From Rickettsiales bacterium (lineage in GTDB: Bacteria > Pseudomonadota > Alphaproteobacteria > Rickettsiales > Deianiraeaceae), in contig CANDYN010000071.1 of assembly GCA_947424985.1 (NCBI GenBank), positions 1 through 5,111 of the forward strand: DNA of 5,111 nt, given 5' to 3'. This document shows positions 1 to 5,111 of the stretch, one piece after another; position 1 is the stretch's first letter, and the number at the start of each line of letters is the position of its first letter. Position numbers and translations under genes: made by a program. The notes under the pieces are model-generated. The model had not been told where the DNA came from and made no database searches. It worked only from the letters and a program-made list of their open reading frames with translations.

Positions 1-1
1 A

Positions 2-853
2 AAAGTTGTTGAAAAGAGCGCCAATCAAGATCTAAATTTACAGAAATCAAAAGCAACACAAGAGCAGAATAATACAATGAAAAATAACAATTTTAAAAAA
101 CAGCAAGTTAATAAACAGCAATCATTAAGTAGGGTAAATTGGCTTTATAAGCCTATTCAAGTAAAATCGAATCATGATGGAATGAAAAATCAAAATGAAA
201 ATTTTAATATTCCAGCAGCAAATCCAAATGGGCCTTATAACTCTATTTCAGTACAATCGAATCAGAAGAATACGATGGAAAAATCAAGCGAGATAGGATT
301 TTATCCTTTTTCAGAAAACTTCAGTAGAAGGCATAATCGTAATAATTCTTTATCTAATTCGACAATTTCAAATCAATCAGCAATGAGTAAAAAATCAGAA
401 GATAATTTACCATTATACAGTGAGCGAACAAGTAATATATCTAAAATGTCAAGCATTGAATCGAAAATCTCTCAGTTGGAGGCAACAGTGTTCAATATGA
501 AGAAACAAATGCAAGTAAAGGATTTGACAATAAGGAAATTATTATTACAATCGCCATTAGGTACCGACTCTCATTCCATGAATAACAGTCAACAAAGCCA
601 AAAATTCTCCGAGTCAAAGCCGTTTGGAACAGATAGTACGAATAATAACGATAAGCAAAAAAACTTACAGCAGTCGCCAATAAGTGCTAATAAAAAACAG
701 GATCCAGTGGATCCCAAGAAACAGGCAAGTCAATTTTTAAAAGATACTGGATCAATAAAAAATCTATCGGAGGTTCAAAGTTTAAGGGGAAGTTTTGTTA
801 GTCAGTACGATGCCAATAAGGCAAACAGTATCAAGAGTGGTTATAGTAAATAA
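2..853 (+). CDS. Unrecognised low-complexity Ser/Asn/Lys/Gln-rich protein with a short coiled coil (5' end outside window)
   Basis: I do not recognise this gene. The first in-frame ATG is at 77 (258 codons to the stop), but the frame is open from position 2 through 25 further codons of the same Lys/Ser/Asn/Gln-rich composition, and no Shine-Dalgarno sequence precedes ATG 77. It is therefore annotated as 5'-partial. Counted from ATG 77, Ser, Asn, Lys and Gln make up about half of the residues (131 of 258). There is no cysteine, one Trp (residue 22), no hydrophobic segment and no visible signal peptide in the part seen. Residues 124-155 form a clean heptad pattern (Met124, Ile127, Ile131, Leu134, Val138, Met141, Met145, Lys148, Ile152, Leu155 at a/d positions), so a short coiled coil is likely between disordered flanks. 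Degenerate repeats occur at 141-264 and around the two GTDS motifs (residues 162-165 and 184-187). It ends in tandem TAA TAA stops, 5 nt from the convergent murG stop. A scaffold, surface-associated or secreted effector-like protein is possible, but nothing in the sequence decides this. Confidence 0.7.
   Translation, partial: KVVEKSANQDLNLQKSKATQEQNNTMKNNNFKKQQVNKQQSLSRVNWLYKPIQVKSNHDGMKNQNENFNIPAANPNGPYNSISVQSNQKNTMEKSSEIGFYPFSENFSRRHNRNNSLSNSTISNQSAMSKKSEDNLPLYSERTSNISKMSSIESKISQLEATVFNMKKQMQVKDLTIRKLLLQSPLGTDSHSMNNSQQSQKFSESKPFGTDSTNNNDKQKNLQQSPISANKKQDPVDPKKQASQFLKDTGSIKNLSEVQSLRGSFVSQYDANKANSIKSGYSK
141..264 (+). repeat. Pair of 34-nt degenerate direct repeats, 90 nt apart
   Basis: Copies at 141-174 and 231-264 match at 28 of 34 positions without gaps. 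They are offset by exactly 90 nt (30 codons), so they stay in the same reading frame of the low-complexity gene. The last ten bases are identical in both (AATCGAATCA). Similarity resumes weakly after a small indel (GATGG followed by an A-rich stretch). Protein identity across the copies is lower (Tyr, Ile, Val, Ser and Asn shared in 12 residues) than nucleotide identity. This suggests an eroded internal duplication rather than a selected protein motif. Confidence 0.5.
692..715 (-). terminator. Candidate intrinsic terminator of the metC-ftsW-murG transcript, inside the convergent gene
   Basis: Read on the - strand, GGATCC (714-709), a 3-nt ACT loop and GGATCC (705-700) form a six-base-pair stem. 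Two G-T wobbles (715/699 and 716/698) can extend it, and it is followed directly by six T (697-692). A GC-rich stem followed by a U-tract is the usual shape of a Rho-independent terminator and stands out in this AT-rich sequence. It lies about 145 nt beyond the murG stop and within the coding part of the convergent gene. The murG mRNA 3' end would therefore be antisense to that gene. On the + strand the hairpin has no following T-run, so it should act only on the leftward transcript. The loop is short and the stem modest, so this is a candidate only. Confidence 0.45.
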
Positions 854-858
854 TAAAT

Positions 859-2088
859 TTACCCAATTCCAACATCACTAGTCTTAACGCTTTTTGAATT
901 CTTGATTTTTGATAAGTTAATCGGTTTGTTGTGTAAGATATTTTCAGTTATTGCAATTATCTTTTCGTGTGCATTAAGAATTGCAAGTTTTTTAACTGCG
1001 TTTGAAAGGTCTGAAAGTTCGTGGTCGTTTTCAATCATTGAAGTTATTATTTGTGACAGTTTTTCCGATGTAAAATCTCTTTCTTCAAGTAAAACACAGG
1101 CGTTCTTTTCGTAAAAGTTTTTTGCATTTAGCATTTGGTGGTTATCTTTTGCAATTCTGAGCGGCACTAAAATCGAAGGTGTTCCGCAAATTGCTAAATC
1201 ACAAAGCGTTCCTGCTCCGGACCTTGAAATTACAAAATGTGCCATGGTCATAAGTTTTCCCGCGTCTTGAAAAAAAGTATTAACGTGATATTTTATTTTC
1301 ATTTCTTTATAAATTTCAGCAAGGTGTTCAACTTCACCTGCGCGACATTGGTGATATACGAAAAGTTTATCCAAAATATCTTGACTTAAATATTTTAGCG
1401 TTTCAGGAAAAACCTTTGAAAATATCGATGCCCCTTGACTTCCACCTAAGATTAGAATATTAATTCTACGATTTGTTCTAAAAAATGAGTAATAATTTAT
1501 ATTGTCGTTTTGATTTTCATAGTAAAGTTCTAAAATTTCTTTTCTAATTGGCATTCCGACAAAGACTGCCTTTTTCAGGGTGAACCTATAAAATCCTTTT
1601 GTGTGGTGAAAAGTTGTCATTACGACTTTTGTAAAAATTGATGCAATCCTATTACTAAAACCGATAAATGCGTTTTGTTCATGTATCATGGATGGGATTC
1701 GTCTTAAAAACGCGGCAATAATTACGGGCAGAGATGTGTAGCTTCCAAAGCCGATTACGAGATTTATATTGTATATTTTTATCAAATTAAATGCTATATA
1801 TATAATTTTTACTGCGCGAAATCCTGCAAATACTTTGCCGAAAAATCCACTTTTTGGCTGTTTTGCGCTAAGAATCAAAAGTGTAAAATTTTCATTTTCT
1901 ATGATATTTTGAAAATATTTACTAAAATTATGAAACCGTGAATCGGTCATAAAAACAACTTTATATCCTGCTTTTATCATATCTTCTGCGACTACAAGCG
2001 CCGGAAAAATATGTCCGCCTGTTCCGCCGGATGCAATAGTTATTGTATCTTTTGTCTTGTTTTTTTTCTTAAATATTTTCTTTAACAT
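859..2088 (-). CDS. murG: UDP-N-acetylglucosamine--N-acetylmuramyl-(pentapeptide) pyrophosphoryl-undecaprenol N-acetylglucosamine transferase
   Basis: MurG transfers GlcNAc from UDP-GlcNAc to lipid I to make lipid II, on the cytoplasmic face of the inner membrane. The protein has 409 residues, against about 355 for E. coli MurG. The N-terminal domain has the glycine loop GGTGGH (21-26) with the lipid I-side His26, a second loop GFGSYTSLP (113-121) and HEQN (136-139). Next come GMPIR (178-182; usually GNPVR), the third loop GGSQGA (215-220), HQ (246-247), SRSGAGT (288-294) and DNHQxxNA (315-322). The residue equivalent to E. coli Glu269, which contacts the ribose of UDP-GlcNAc, is Asp297. The extra length lies in a Lys-rich N-terminus (1-14), which suits peripheral membrane contact, a small insert near 190-205 and a polar C-terminal tail (about 386-409). 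The ATG at 2088 is 2 nt after the ftsW stop with no Shine-Dalgarno sequence, so translation is probably coupled. It is the last gene of the run and ends 5 nt from a convergent stop. Confidence 0.96.
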   Translation of the reverse strand: MLKKIFKKKNKTKDTITIASGGTGGHIFPALVVAEDMIKAGYKVVFMTDSRFHNFSKYFQNIIENENFTLLILSAKQPKSGFFGKVFAGFRAVKIIYIAFNLIKIYNINLVIGFGSYTSLPVIIAAFLRRIPSMIHEQNAFIGFSNRIASIFTKVVMTTFHHTKGFYRFTLKKAVFVGMPIRKEILELYYENQNDNINYYSFFRTNRRINILILGGSQGASIFSKVFPETLKYLSQDILDKLFVYHQCRAGEVEHLAEIYKEMKIKYHVNTFFQDAGKLMTMAHFVISRSGAGTLCDLAICGTPSILVPLRIAKDNHQMLNAKNFYEKNACVLLEERDFTSEKLSQIITSMIENDHELSDLSNAVKKLAILNAHEKIIAITENILHNKPINLSKIKNSKSVKTSDVGIG

Positions 2089-2090
2089 AG

Positions 2091-3260
2091 TTAAAAAGGA
2101 CTATAAAGTTTTTGATATTGATTCCTTAGTCCATGAATATCTTTTGTCAAGCACATAGTTATTCCGATTAAAATTCCCATACCCAAAAGCGCCGATCCGC
2201 CAAAACTTACAAAGGGCAAGGTCATTCCTTTGTTTGGCAAAATATGTAAATTTACGCCAATATTGATAAACACCTGACAGAAAAATAAAAACATTGCACC
2301 GTACACCGTCAGAATCGAGGCTTTGTCGTTTGTAATTCTTGGTATCAAAATCATATTTCGTATTGCGATTAGAAAATATGCCAAAACTAAAATTATCGCA
2401 AAAAGATGTCCCAATTCTTCGCAAATTGTTGAGAAAATAAAATCTGTATGTGAGTCCGGAAGATTATATTTTACTACGCCATTACCAAGTCCTTTACCGA
2501 AGAAACCACCAGATTTAATCGATTCTTGCGCTTTTTGTATTTGATATCCGGATTCACCTGAGGAGACAAGTCCTAAAATTCTACCTCTAACGTGTGGGAC
2601 GCTTAAAAATGCGATTGCCATAACAAGCATAAATACAACTCCTAAGCTATAAATTACACGTAGTTTTATTCCGGAAATAAAGATTTGAAAAACGGAGGTT
2701 AAGCAAAAAATTGCCATCATTCCAAAATCGGGTTCCAAGATTAAAAGCCCGGAAATTATTGCGGTAAGGATTAAAGATTTTGCAAGATTTTTACGATAAT
2801 CACCATCTTTCGCTAAAATTTTTGCATTTACAATTATGAAAAACGGCTTTAAAAGTTCGGAAGGTTGTATTGAAATCCCACCAAAACCAAGCCAACGTGA
2901 AGAGCCTTTGATATCGATTCCAATAATTAAGACCAAAACCAATGCAATAATTAATCCAAAAAGTATTGAATTTGCATAAAAAAATATCGCCTCCTTGTCT
3001 TTGTTTGCGATGTATATCATCAAGAAAAATGCGAGAGATAGGAAAATTATTTGTTTTAAGATTATACTGAAGGGTGAAATATTGATCCTTGCGGCAATTG
3101 GAGAAGAAACGGTTAAAATGGAAATGAAGCCGAAAAACGCGATAAACAAACAAAAGAAAAATGTAAATTTATCAATATTATTTGTATATTTTTCAATAAA
3201 TAGATCAAGTTTTAGAAACATTGATTTTGTTTTTTTCGGCTTTATTTCAAAATTTTCCAT
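2091..3260 (-). CDS. ftsW: Septal peptidoglycan glycosyltransferase FtsW (SEDS family)
   Basis: FtsW is a polytopic inner-membrane SEDS enzyme that polymerises lipid II at the division septum with its partner class B PBP. From the ATG at 3260 the protein has 389 residues. A cytoplasmic Lys-rich N-terminus is followed by about ten membrane segments. Signature motifs are SSRWLGFGGISIQPSELLK (about 120-138), LEPDFG (175-180), GYQIQKAQESIKSGG (about 238-252), SHTDFIF with the catalytic Asp273 (270-276) and EELG (281-284). The C-terminal signature runs from NIGVN to LPFVSFGGSALLGMG (333-362). FtsW rather than RodA is inferred mainly from linkage to murG. The frame can be extended to a TTG at 3278, but that would overlap metC by 17 nt. 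The ATG at 3260 starts 1 nt after the metC TAA, typical of coupled translation, so I prefer it. No Shine-Dalgarno sequence is visible. The usual GGSS after the S-F/Y motif is GGSA here. Confidence 0.95.
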   Translation of the reverse strand: MENFEIKPKKTKSMFLKLDLFIEKYTNNIDKFTFFFCLFIAFFGFISILTVSSPIAARINISPFSIILKQIIFLSLAFFLMIYIANKDKEAIFFYANSILFGLIIALVLVLIIGIDIKGSSRWLGFGGISIQPSELLKPFFIIVNAKILAKDGDYRKNLAKSLILTAIISGLLILEPDFGMMAIFCLTSVFQIFISGIKLRVIYSLGVVFMLVMAIAFLSVPHVRGRILGLVSSGESGYQIQKAQESIKSGGFFGKGLGNGVVKYNLPDSHTDFIFSTICEELGHLFAIILVLAYFLIAIRNMILIPRITNDKASILTVYGAMFLFFCQVFINIGVNLHILPNKGMTLPFVSFGGSALLGMGILIGITMCLTKDIHGLRNQYQKLYSPF

Positions 3261-3261
3261 T

Positions 3262-4476
3262 TTAACAAAGCGTATCAAGTGCTGCTATTATATCACTTTT
3301 AAGGTCACCTTCGTCCTCCATTCCGATATAAAATCTGAAAATTGTTTTATTGTTTAATTGTTTAATTTTACCGATTCTATGTGAAAGATCATACGGAGTA
3401 CATAAGGATTCAAACCCACCCCACGAAAGACCGATTTGAATTATCTTCAGTGAATCGAAAAACTTTTTCAGTTCTTTATCTGTAAGTTTTCTTTTGAAAA
3501 CAACCGAAAAAAGGCTATTACATTGATTTTTTGCATATTTCTCAAGGCGGCTTTTTTGCTCACTATCTTCAAAAGCATATGGATGTAATATTTGTTCAAT
3601 AACAGGATGGGATTTTATTGCATCAAATATCGTTTTTCCTCTTTTTGCTGAGTCCAAAACTCGAAGTGGAAGGGTCTTTACTCCCCTTATTGCAAGATAG
3701 CAACTTTGTGCACTTGCGTGGTTTCCGATCAAAGTTGAGTAGTCGTAAAGCTGTTTAAAATGCTCTTTTTTAACACTTACAGTTCCAAGCATCGCATCTG
3801 CATGTCCTAAAATAAATTTACTTGCGGAGTGAACAGTAACATTAATTCCATGAGTTAGTGGGTTAAACAAGATCGGTGTTAACATTGTATTGTCGCAAAT
3901 CGTAACGCAATTGTGTTTTTTTCCAAGCTTAGCAATTTTATCAATATCTTCGATTTCAAAAGTTCCGGAAGCGCAGGATTCAAAGAATATTATTTTTGTA
4001 TTTGATTTTATATTTTTTTCAATTCCATTTTTTTCATCAAAGTTGTCATAATATGAATATTCAATATTATATTTCGGAAGCACATTTTCAATAAATTTTT
4101 TAGTACTGGTATATGTTCCATCTGAAAACAAAGCGTGATCTCCTGATTTCAAGAAGGTTAAAATTGACAGAGTAACAGCGCTCATTCCACCGTTTGTTAC
4201 AATTGTAAAATCTGCTTTTTCAAGCATATTCATTGTATTTGCAAATTCAAAATTTGTCGGGTTTCCAATTCTTCCATATTCAGGGAAAGGATTTACATCA
4301 TCGATATTTTTAATATTCTTGCGGCAATATTTTGTAAATGCATCATAATTATTGTAAATCACAGTCGAACCTTGGTAAAGCGGACTCATAACCATTCTCA
4401 TGTCCTGATTTTTATCAACAAAATTATCATGATGAACACACTCCGTCGAGATTTTAAAGCTTTTGTCTTTTGGCAT
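3262..4476 (-). CDS. metC: Cystathionine beta-lyase (PLP-dependent, Cys/Met metabolism family)
   Basis: This fold-type I PLP enzyme is expected to cleave cystathionine to homocysteine, pyruvate and ammonia in the cytoplasm. From ATG 4476 it has 404 residues, close to E. coli MetC (395). Key residues: YGRIGNPT (67-74; Tyr67 and Arg69 match the phosphate-binding Tyr56/Arg58 of E. coli), NGGMSA (95-100), Tyr122 stacking on PLP, DNT with Asp195 contacting the pyridine nitrogen, HSASKFILGHAD with the Schiff-base Lys220, SWGGFES (351-357), and Arg381 for the substrate carboxylate. SWGG with Trp352 points to cystathionine beta-lyase rather than cystathionine gamma-synthase or gamma-lyase, which lack that Trp. 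The GNPT motif is shared with those relatives, so substrate range may be broad. E. coli MetC has alanine racemase side activity. The frame extends upstream to a TTG at 4554, adding 26 residues (MIDLIKFSLDFKHN...), but family alignment starts near residue 9 of the ATG form (TECVH). It is the first gene of a run with ftsW and murG; its stop is 1 nt from the ftsW ATG. Confidence 0.88.
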   Translation of the reverse strand: MPKDKSFKISTECVHHDNFVDKNQDMRMVMSPLYQGSTVIYNNYDAFTKYCRKNIKNIDDVNPFPEYGRIGNPTNFEFANTMNMLEKADFTIVTNGGMSAVTLSILTFLKSGDHALFSDGTYTSTKKFIENVLPKYNIEYSYYDNFDEKNGIEKNIKSNTKIIFFESCASGTFEIEDIDKIAKLGKKHNCVTICDNTMLTPILFNPLTHGINVTVHSASKFILGHADAMLGTVSVKKEHFKQLYDYSTLIGNHASAQSCYLAIRGVKTLPLRVLDSAKRGKTIFDAIKSHPVIEQILHPYAFEDSEQKSRLEKYAKNQCNSLFSVVFKRKLTDKELKKFFDSLKIIQIGLSWGGFESLCTPYDLSHRIGKIKQLNNKTIFRFYIGMEDEGDLKSDIIAALDTLC

Positions 4477-4612
4477 TTTATTTTTAATATTTATCACGTA
4501 ATTGGATAATATATTATGTTTAAAGTCAAGAGAAAATTTGATGAGATCTATCAAAATATATTACTTGATTAATATTTTTTTAATTTTATGACTCTATATA
4601 TTGAATGAAAAA
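4477..4612. promoter_or_regulatory. Divergent intergenic region, metC-ftsW-murG operon / M16 peptidase
   Basis: This 136-nt, very AT-rich segment separates two divergently read transcription units, so promoters for both sides are expected here. For the + strand, TTGATT (4565-4570), a 16-nt spacer and TATGAC (4587-4592) form a weak sigma-70-like pair that would give a leader of only about 14 nt. A TATATT at 4597-4602 could give an almost leaderless mRNA. For the - strand, TTGACT (4529-4524) is a good -35, but no convincing -10 sits at the right distance. A perfect 12-bp AT-only palindrome (ATAATATATTAT, 4506-4517) lies 30 nt upstream of the metC ATG and could be a promoter element or operator. 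In sequence this AT-rich, such matches are weak evidence, and the extent of the region depends on the metC start choice. Confidence 0.4.
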
Positions 4613-5111
4613 ATGGCTGAAAAAAAAGTAAATAATTTACAAACTTTTGTTGATAAAATACCGCACGTAGATACGGTTTCGATAGTTTTTGGCGTTAGAA
4701 GTGGGAGTAGAAATGAGAATGAAGTAAACAATGGAGTTTCACATTTTTTGGAACACATGGCTTTTAAGGGAACGGAAACGAGGGACTACGTTACTCTTGC
4801 AAAAGAAATTGATAATGTTGGCGGACATATTAATGCGTATACATCGAAGGAGAGAACGATTTATTATGTAAAATTAATGAAAGAAGATTTAAAGCTTGGG
4901 ATTGACATTATTTCGGATATTGTCCAAAATTCGACCTTTCCGGAAGAGGAAATTGAGAAGGAAAGAGGGGTCATACTTCAGGAATTATCGGCAACTCTTG
5001 ATACTCCGGACGACGTTGTTTTTGATTATTTTTACGAAGCGGCCTTTCCAAAAACCACGCTTGGGAGAACAATCCTAGGTCCCGCTGAAATAATCAAATC
5101 TTTGCAAAAGA
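4613..5111 (+). CDS. M16 family zinc metallopeptidase, mitochondrial processing peptidase-like (3' end outside window)
   Basis: The first 166 codons of an M16 peptidase are visible; the gene runs off the right edge (bacterial members are usually about 420 residues). The inverted zinc motif HFLEH is at 44-48 (ligands His44 and His48, catalytic base Glu47). The third ligand is Glu124 in ERGVILQE (117-124), with the expected E-x6-E spacing. Other family blocks are HVDTVSI (18-24), SGSRNE (30-35), HMAFKGT (48-54), NVGGHINAYTSKERT (68-82), QNSTF (105-109), LDTPDD (about 128-133) and LGRTILG (about 148-154). These closely resemble the alphaproteobacterial relatives of the mitochondrial processing peptidase beta subunit. 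No signal peptide is seen; the MPP-like domain starts within the first ten residues, so a cytoplasmic enzyme is likely. ATG 4613 was chosen because an in-frame TGA (4589-4591) lies just upstream; the only other option is a TTG at 4601. There is no clear Shine-Dalgarno sequence. An A8 run occupies codons 3-5. Its physiological substrate is unknown. Confidence 0.93.
   Translation, partial: MAEKKVNNLQTFVDKIPHVDTVSIVFGVRSGSRNENEVNNGVSHFLEHMAFKGTETRDYVTLAKEIDNVGGHINAYTSKERTIYYVKLMKEDLKLGIDIISDIVQNSTFPEEEIEKERGVILQELSATLDTPDDVVFDYFYEAAFPKTTLGRTILGPAEIIKSLQK

Noticed and set aside
1105..1123. Hairpin CTTTT-CGT-AAAAG followed by six T on the + strand, as a terminator of the unknown gene.
   Set aside because: The stem is five base pairs and almost all A-T, it lies about 250 nt past the stop inside murG, and such patterns arise easily at this composition.
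2800..3153. Open frame of about 117 codons on the - strand within ftsW in another frame.
   Set aside because: It is an out-of-frame reading of ftsW membrane segments; the ftsW frame carries the conserved SEDS motifs throughout, so there is no sign of a frameshift or second gene.
2995..3357. Long open frame on the + strand across the ftsW/metC junction.
   Set aside because: It is antisense to two well-supported genes, its protein shows no recognisable motif, and A/T-biased third positions of the true genes explain the lack of stops.
3262..4476. Reading the PLP enzyme as cystathionine gamma-synthase, gamma-lyase or methionine gamma-lyase because of its GNPT motif.
   Set aside because: The C-terminal SWGGFES block and the LxIGMED ending match cystathionine beta-lyase better; those relatives normally have SLGG without the Trp.
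859..4554. Possible pseudogenes or frameshifts in metC, ftsW or murG, as might be expected in a reduced genome.
   Set aside because: All three are intact, near or above family length, and keep the catalytic residues (Lys220, Asp273, and the MurG glycine loops).
4605..4631. Eight-codon open frame MKKWLKKK overlapping the start of the M16 gene, as a leader peptide.
   Set aside because: It is very short, has no ribosome-binding site, and no attenuator-like structure or diagnostic codon run follows it. The A-rich start of the peptidase explains it.
1..5111. RNA genes, CRISPR arrays, insertion sequences, phage or toxin-antitoxin elements.
   Set aside because: I saw no tRNA-like folds, no regularly spaced repeats, no terminal inverted repeats with a transposase, and no small paired genes. 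Nearly all sequence is accounted for by five coding regions and one 136-nt gap.

Overview
This AT-rich window (roughly two-thirds A+T by eye) carries five protein genes packed almost without gaps. The gene content and sequence style suggest an Alphaproteobacterium of the Rickettsiales type: an FtsW with alphaproteobacterial loop motifs, an M16 peptidase of the mitochondrial-processing-peptidase-like bacterial branch, very low GC, Lys/Asn/Ile-rich proteins, and start codons without clear Shine-Dalgarno sequences. The assignment is an inference from motifs recalled from these families; no database search was run.

Layout, left to right. (1) Positions 2-853, + strand: the 3' part of an unrecognised gene for a hydrophilic Ser/Asn/Lys/Gln-rich protein with one short coiled coil. 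Its frame is open to the left edge, so the true start is probably outside the window. (2) Positions 859-4476, - strand: a compact run metC - ftsW - murG, read right to left, with 1 nt between metC and ftsW and 2 nt between ftsW and murG. It ends tail-to-tail against gene 1 with only 5 nt between the two stop codons. A hairpin plus U-tract that could terminate this transcript lies inside the 3' half of gene 1 on the opposite strand. (3) Positions 4477-4612: a 136-nt divergent intergenic region that must hold the promoters for both sides unless the operon is longer. (4) Positions 4613-5111, + strand: the 5' part of an M16 zinc peptidase cut by the right edge.

How they work together. FtsW (SEDS glycosyltransferase) and MurG (lipid II-forming GlcNAc transferase) are consecutive steps of septal peptidoglycan synthesis: MurG makes lipid II on the inner membrane face and FtsW polymerises it at the septum. 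They are a relic of the dcw cluster, but murD, murC, murB and ftsQ are not next to them here. The lead gene is instead metC, a PLP-dependent cystathionine beta-lyase. Its family is known to have alanine racemase side activity in E. coli, so its tight linkage to ftsW-murG suggests, without proving, a role in feeding D-alanine to the cell wall. I found no RNA gene, CRISPR array, insertion sequence or prophage feature.

Two start codons need care. The longest open frames of metC and ftsW begin at TTG codons (4554 and 3278), but internal ATGs at 4476 and 3260 fit the families and the operon spacing better and are used here.
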